Shown here piece after piece: positions 22,035-23,602 of a stretch of 23,602 bases of DNA. The notes below the pieces were generated by a model. That model was not told where the DNA came from. It was given only the letters and a program-made list of their open reading frames with translations, and made no database searches. The position numbers and the translations under genes were made by a program. Source of the DNA: GCA-002282575 sp964646525 (GTDB taxonomy: Bacteria > Pseudomonadota > Gammaproteobacteria > Thiomicrospirales > Thiomicrospiraceae); assembly GCA_964646525.1 (NCBI GenBank), contig CAZYER010000024.1:1-23602 (forward strand). The letters are read 5' to 3'. The stretch's first letter is position 1. Every line of letters starts with the position of its first letter.

Positions 22035-23084
22035 CTAGGTGTTTGAAACACCTGCATCGGCAAAGGTGGCCATTTGGTTATGTAATTCACAGGCAAGACG
22101 TAATAAACTGATGGCGATACCAGCGCCACTTCCTTCTCCTAAACGCATACCCAAATCGAGTAAGGGTTTAGCCGCTAGCGCTTGCATCATGATGGCGTGA
22201 CCTTGCTCAGCACTGGCGTGGGCGAAAAACATCCAGTCGCGTATGCTTGGGTTGTGTTTGACTGCGACAAGCGCGGCGGCACTGCTGATAAATCCATCGA
22301 CTAAAATGGGTAAACCAGCTTGAGCTGCGGCAATATAAGCACCTGCAATGGCGGCAATTTCAAATCCGCCGACGGTTTGTAAAACGGCGAGAGGTGAGGG
22401 GTAAATGGTGAGGAGATTGTGGTGGGCTAAGGCTTGTTCAATAACCTTTATTTTATGATAGAGCGTTTTATCATCAATGCCTGTACCACGCCCTGTAATG
22501 GTGTCGGGTTTAACGGACAGTAAGGCAGCGGCAATCGCGGTAGCAGGGGTGGTGTTGGCAATGCCCATTTCACCAGCAATGAATAGATCGCAACCTTGTG
22601 CTTGGGCGTCTTTAACCGCTTTCTGACCAATCGCTAAAGCTTGTTCCAGTTGTTCGCTTGTCATGGCGGGCTGATATAAAAAATTGGCTGTTCCTGCGGC
22701 AATGCTGCAATCGGTTACGTCTGCTAGCGGTTCGACGGGGTAGGCAGTGCCACAATTGTAGACATGCAATGTTGCATTTTGGGCTTTTGCTAACACACTG
22801 ATTGCCGCACCACCGCGAGCAAAGTTTCGGATCATTTCACCTGTTACTACCTGTGGAAAGGCAGAAACTCCCTCGTTTGCAATACCGTGATCGCCTGCAA
22901 AAACGGCAATGTAGGGCTTATTGATCTGTGGCGTTTCTGTGCCTTGCATGGCTGCTAAGTGGATGGCAATGTCTTCTAAGCGTCCTAAAGAGCCAGCAGG
23001 TTTTGTTAATACGGCTTGACGAGCCAGAGCAACTTGTTGGCTAGCTGTACAAAGAATGGCTGAAGATTCCAGACTCCAATTCAT
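22035..23084 (-). CDS. cobT: Nicotinate-nucleotide:dimethylbenzimidazole phosphoribosyltransferase CobT
   Basis: CobT transfers ribose phosphate from nicotinate mononucleotide to the lower-ligand base (usually dimethylbenzimidazole), making alpha-ribazole phosphate for cobalamin. The Met at 23084 is chosen over one six codons upstream because AAAGGA lies seven bases before it. That gives 349 aa, near the family length. Motifs are KPAGSLGRLE (about 28-37), VFAGDHGIANEGVSAFP (61-77), GEMGIANTTPATA and the catalytic Glu317 in LGEGSGAG, the number I recall for the Salmonella enzyme. The gene starts inside cobU, with a 44-bp overlap, so the two are made together. No other cobalamin genes follow; its stop faces the pirin gene across the repeat-like element. 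Confidence 0.95.
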   Translation of the reverse strand: MNWSLESSAILCTASQQVALARQAVLTKPAGSLGRLEDIAIHLAAMQGTETPQINKPYIAVFAGDHGIANEGVSAFPQVVTGEMIRNFARGGAAISVLAKAQNATLHVYNCGTAYPVEPLADVTDCSIAAGTANFLYQPAMTSEQLEQALAIGQKAVKDAQAQGCDLFIAGEMGIANTTPATAIAAALLSVKPDTITGRGTGIDDKTLYHKIKVIEQALAHHNLLTIYPSPLAVLQTVGGFEIAAIAGAYIAAAQAGLPILVDGFISSAAALVAVKHNPSIRDWMFFAHASAEQGHAIMMQALAAKPLLDLGMRLGEGSGAGIAISLLRLACELHNQMATFADAGVSNT

Positions 23085-23601
23085 GTGGTTTTCCTTTAAC
23101 ATAAAGTGGTAAGCCCGCTACAGTGAGCACGACGCTATCCATACTGGGGGCGAGTTGTTGATGTAGTTTTCCTGCTGTGTCGCAAAAACGGCGACTGAGT
23201 GCGTCCATTGGGATGATGCCCATATTGGTTTCATTGCTGACAAGGATAAGGTTTGCATGCAGTTTGGGCAAGTGCGTTTGGAAAGCATTCAGCTCTTGTG
23301 CTAACAGGGCAGGGTTGTCGTGACAGAGGAGTTGGGTGATCCACAGGGTCAGACAATCGACAAGGATGGTGCGGTTGGGCGCATCCTGCGCTTGCAAGCC
23401 TTGCGCTAGGTGCAAGGGCGCTTCGACGGTATGCCAGTGGCTAGGACGTTGTTGTTGATGGGCACGAATGCGCTGGCGCATTTCATCATCCCATGCTTGG
23501 GCGGTGGCAATGTAAACGACGGGTTGTTCGAGTTGGCTGGCAAGTTGTTCGGCAAAGCGGCTTTTGCCCGATTTCATACCGCCGAGGATGAGGGATTTCA
23601 T
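23041..23601 (-). CDS. cobU: Adenosylcobinamide kinase / adenosylcobinamide-phosphate guanylyltransferase
   Basis: A bifunctional enzyme that phosphorylates adenosylcobinamide and then activates it with GTP to adenosylcobinamide-GDP, for joining to alpha-ribazole. The 186-aa sequence begins MKSLILGGMKSGKSR with the P-loop GGMKSGKS (7-14). His48 in RIRAHQQQRPSHW is the likely guanylylated residue. DCLTLWITQLL (82-92) and VSNETNMGIIPMDALSRRF (121-139) are family motifs. The ATG is at the window edge, so the upstream control region is not seen; the start fits the family. Compared with relatives that end near the GLPLYVK position, a tail of about 18 residues extends into cobT. This suggests read-on in the overlap rather than a new domain. 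Confidence 0.94.
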   Translation of the reverse strand: MKSLILGGMKSGKSRFAEQLASQLEQPVVYIATAQAWDDEMRQRIRAHQQQRPSHWHTVEAPLHLAQGLQAQDAPNRTILVDCLTLWITQLLCHDNPALLAQELNAFQTHLPKLHANLILVSNETNMGIIPMDALSRRFCDTAGKLHQQLAPSMDSVVLTVAGLPLYVKGKPHELESGIFSHSLYS

Positions 23602-23602
23602 G

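Overview
This window is a block of bacterial chromosome, almost all housekeeping genes, from a gammaproteobacterium. That placement rests on the gene order (ffh, rpsP-rimM-trmD-rplS, then tig-clpP-clpX-lon-HU-tRNA-Val-tRNA-Asp) and on proteins that read very like their E. coli counterparts: the ClpP triad is at 111/136/185 and the CobT catalytic Glu is at 317, as I recall for the enteric proteins. Base composition is moderate. I cannot name a genus from sequence alone.

Left to right: (1) the C-terminal catalytic part of a tyrosine recombinase runs in from the left edge (3-386). (2) ffh (SRP GTPase) is followed by a spacer holding an exact 39-bp direct repeat at 120-bp spacing, then rpsP-rimM-trmD. 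rplS follows with its own promoter, a 5' leader hairpin and a strong terminator. (3) A DsbC-type periplasmic disulfide isomerase precedes a tRNA-Leu(CAG). (4) A protein-quality-control cluster comes next: tig-clpP-clpX, an intrinsic terminator overlapping the clpX stop, then lon. (5) HU has a near-consensus promoter and is followed by a tRNA-Val(UAC)/tRNA-Asp(GUC) pair ending in a strong terminator. (6) An exported M23-family peptidase follows. (7) A zinc-uptake locus has znuC-znuB on the minus strand and znuA on the plus strand, with only 21 bp between start codons. The best znuA promoter lies inside the 5' end of znuC. (8) sufB-sufC-sufD-sufS builds Fe-S clusters. It is preceded by a 25-bp site that fits the E. 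coli type-1 IscR operator pattern at every position, and a hairpin-containing spacer separates sufB from sufC. (9) A LysR regulator and a pirin are divergent. (10) A minus-strand cobU-cobT pair for the cobalamin lower ligand reaches the right edge.

The functional themes are co-translational targeting and ribosome/tRNA maturation, ATP-dependent proteolysis, metal supply (zinc import, Fe-S assembly, cobalamin) and envelope maintenance. No CRISPR array, complete insertion sequence, toxin-antitoxin pair or defence system is visible. The only mobile-DNA traces are the recombinase end at the left edge and several repeat or hairpin elements in spacers. The observations most worth checking are regulatory: the IscR-like operator, the overlapping znu promoter layout, the clpX/lon terminator, and the intergenic repeats.
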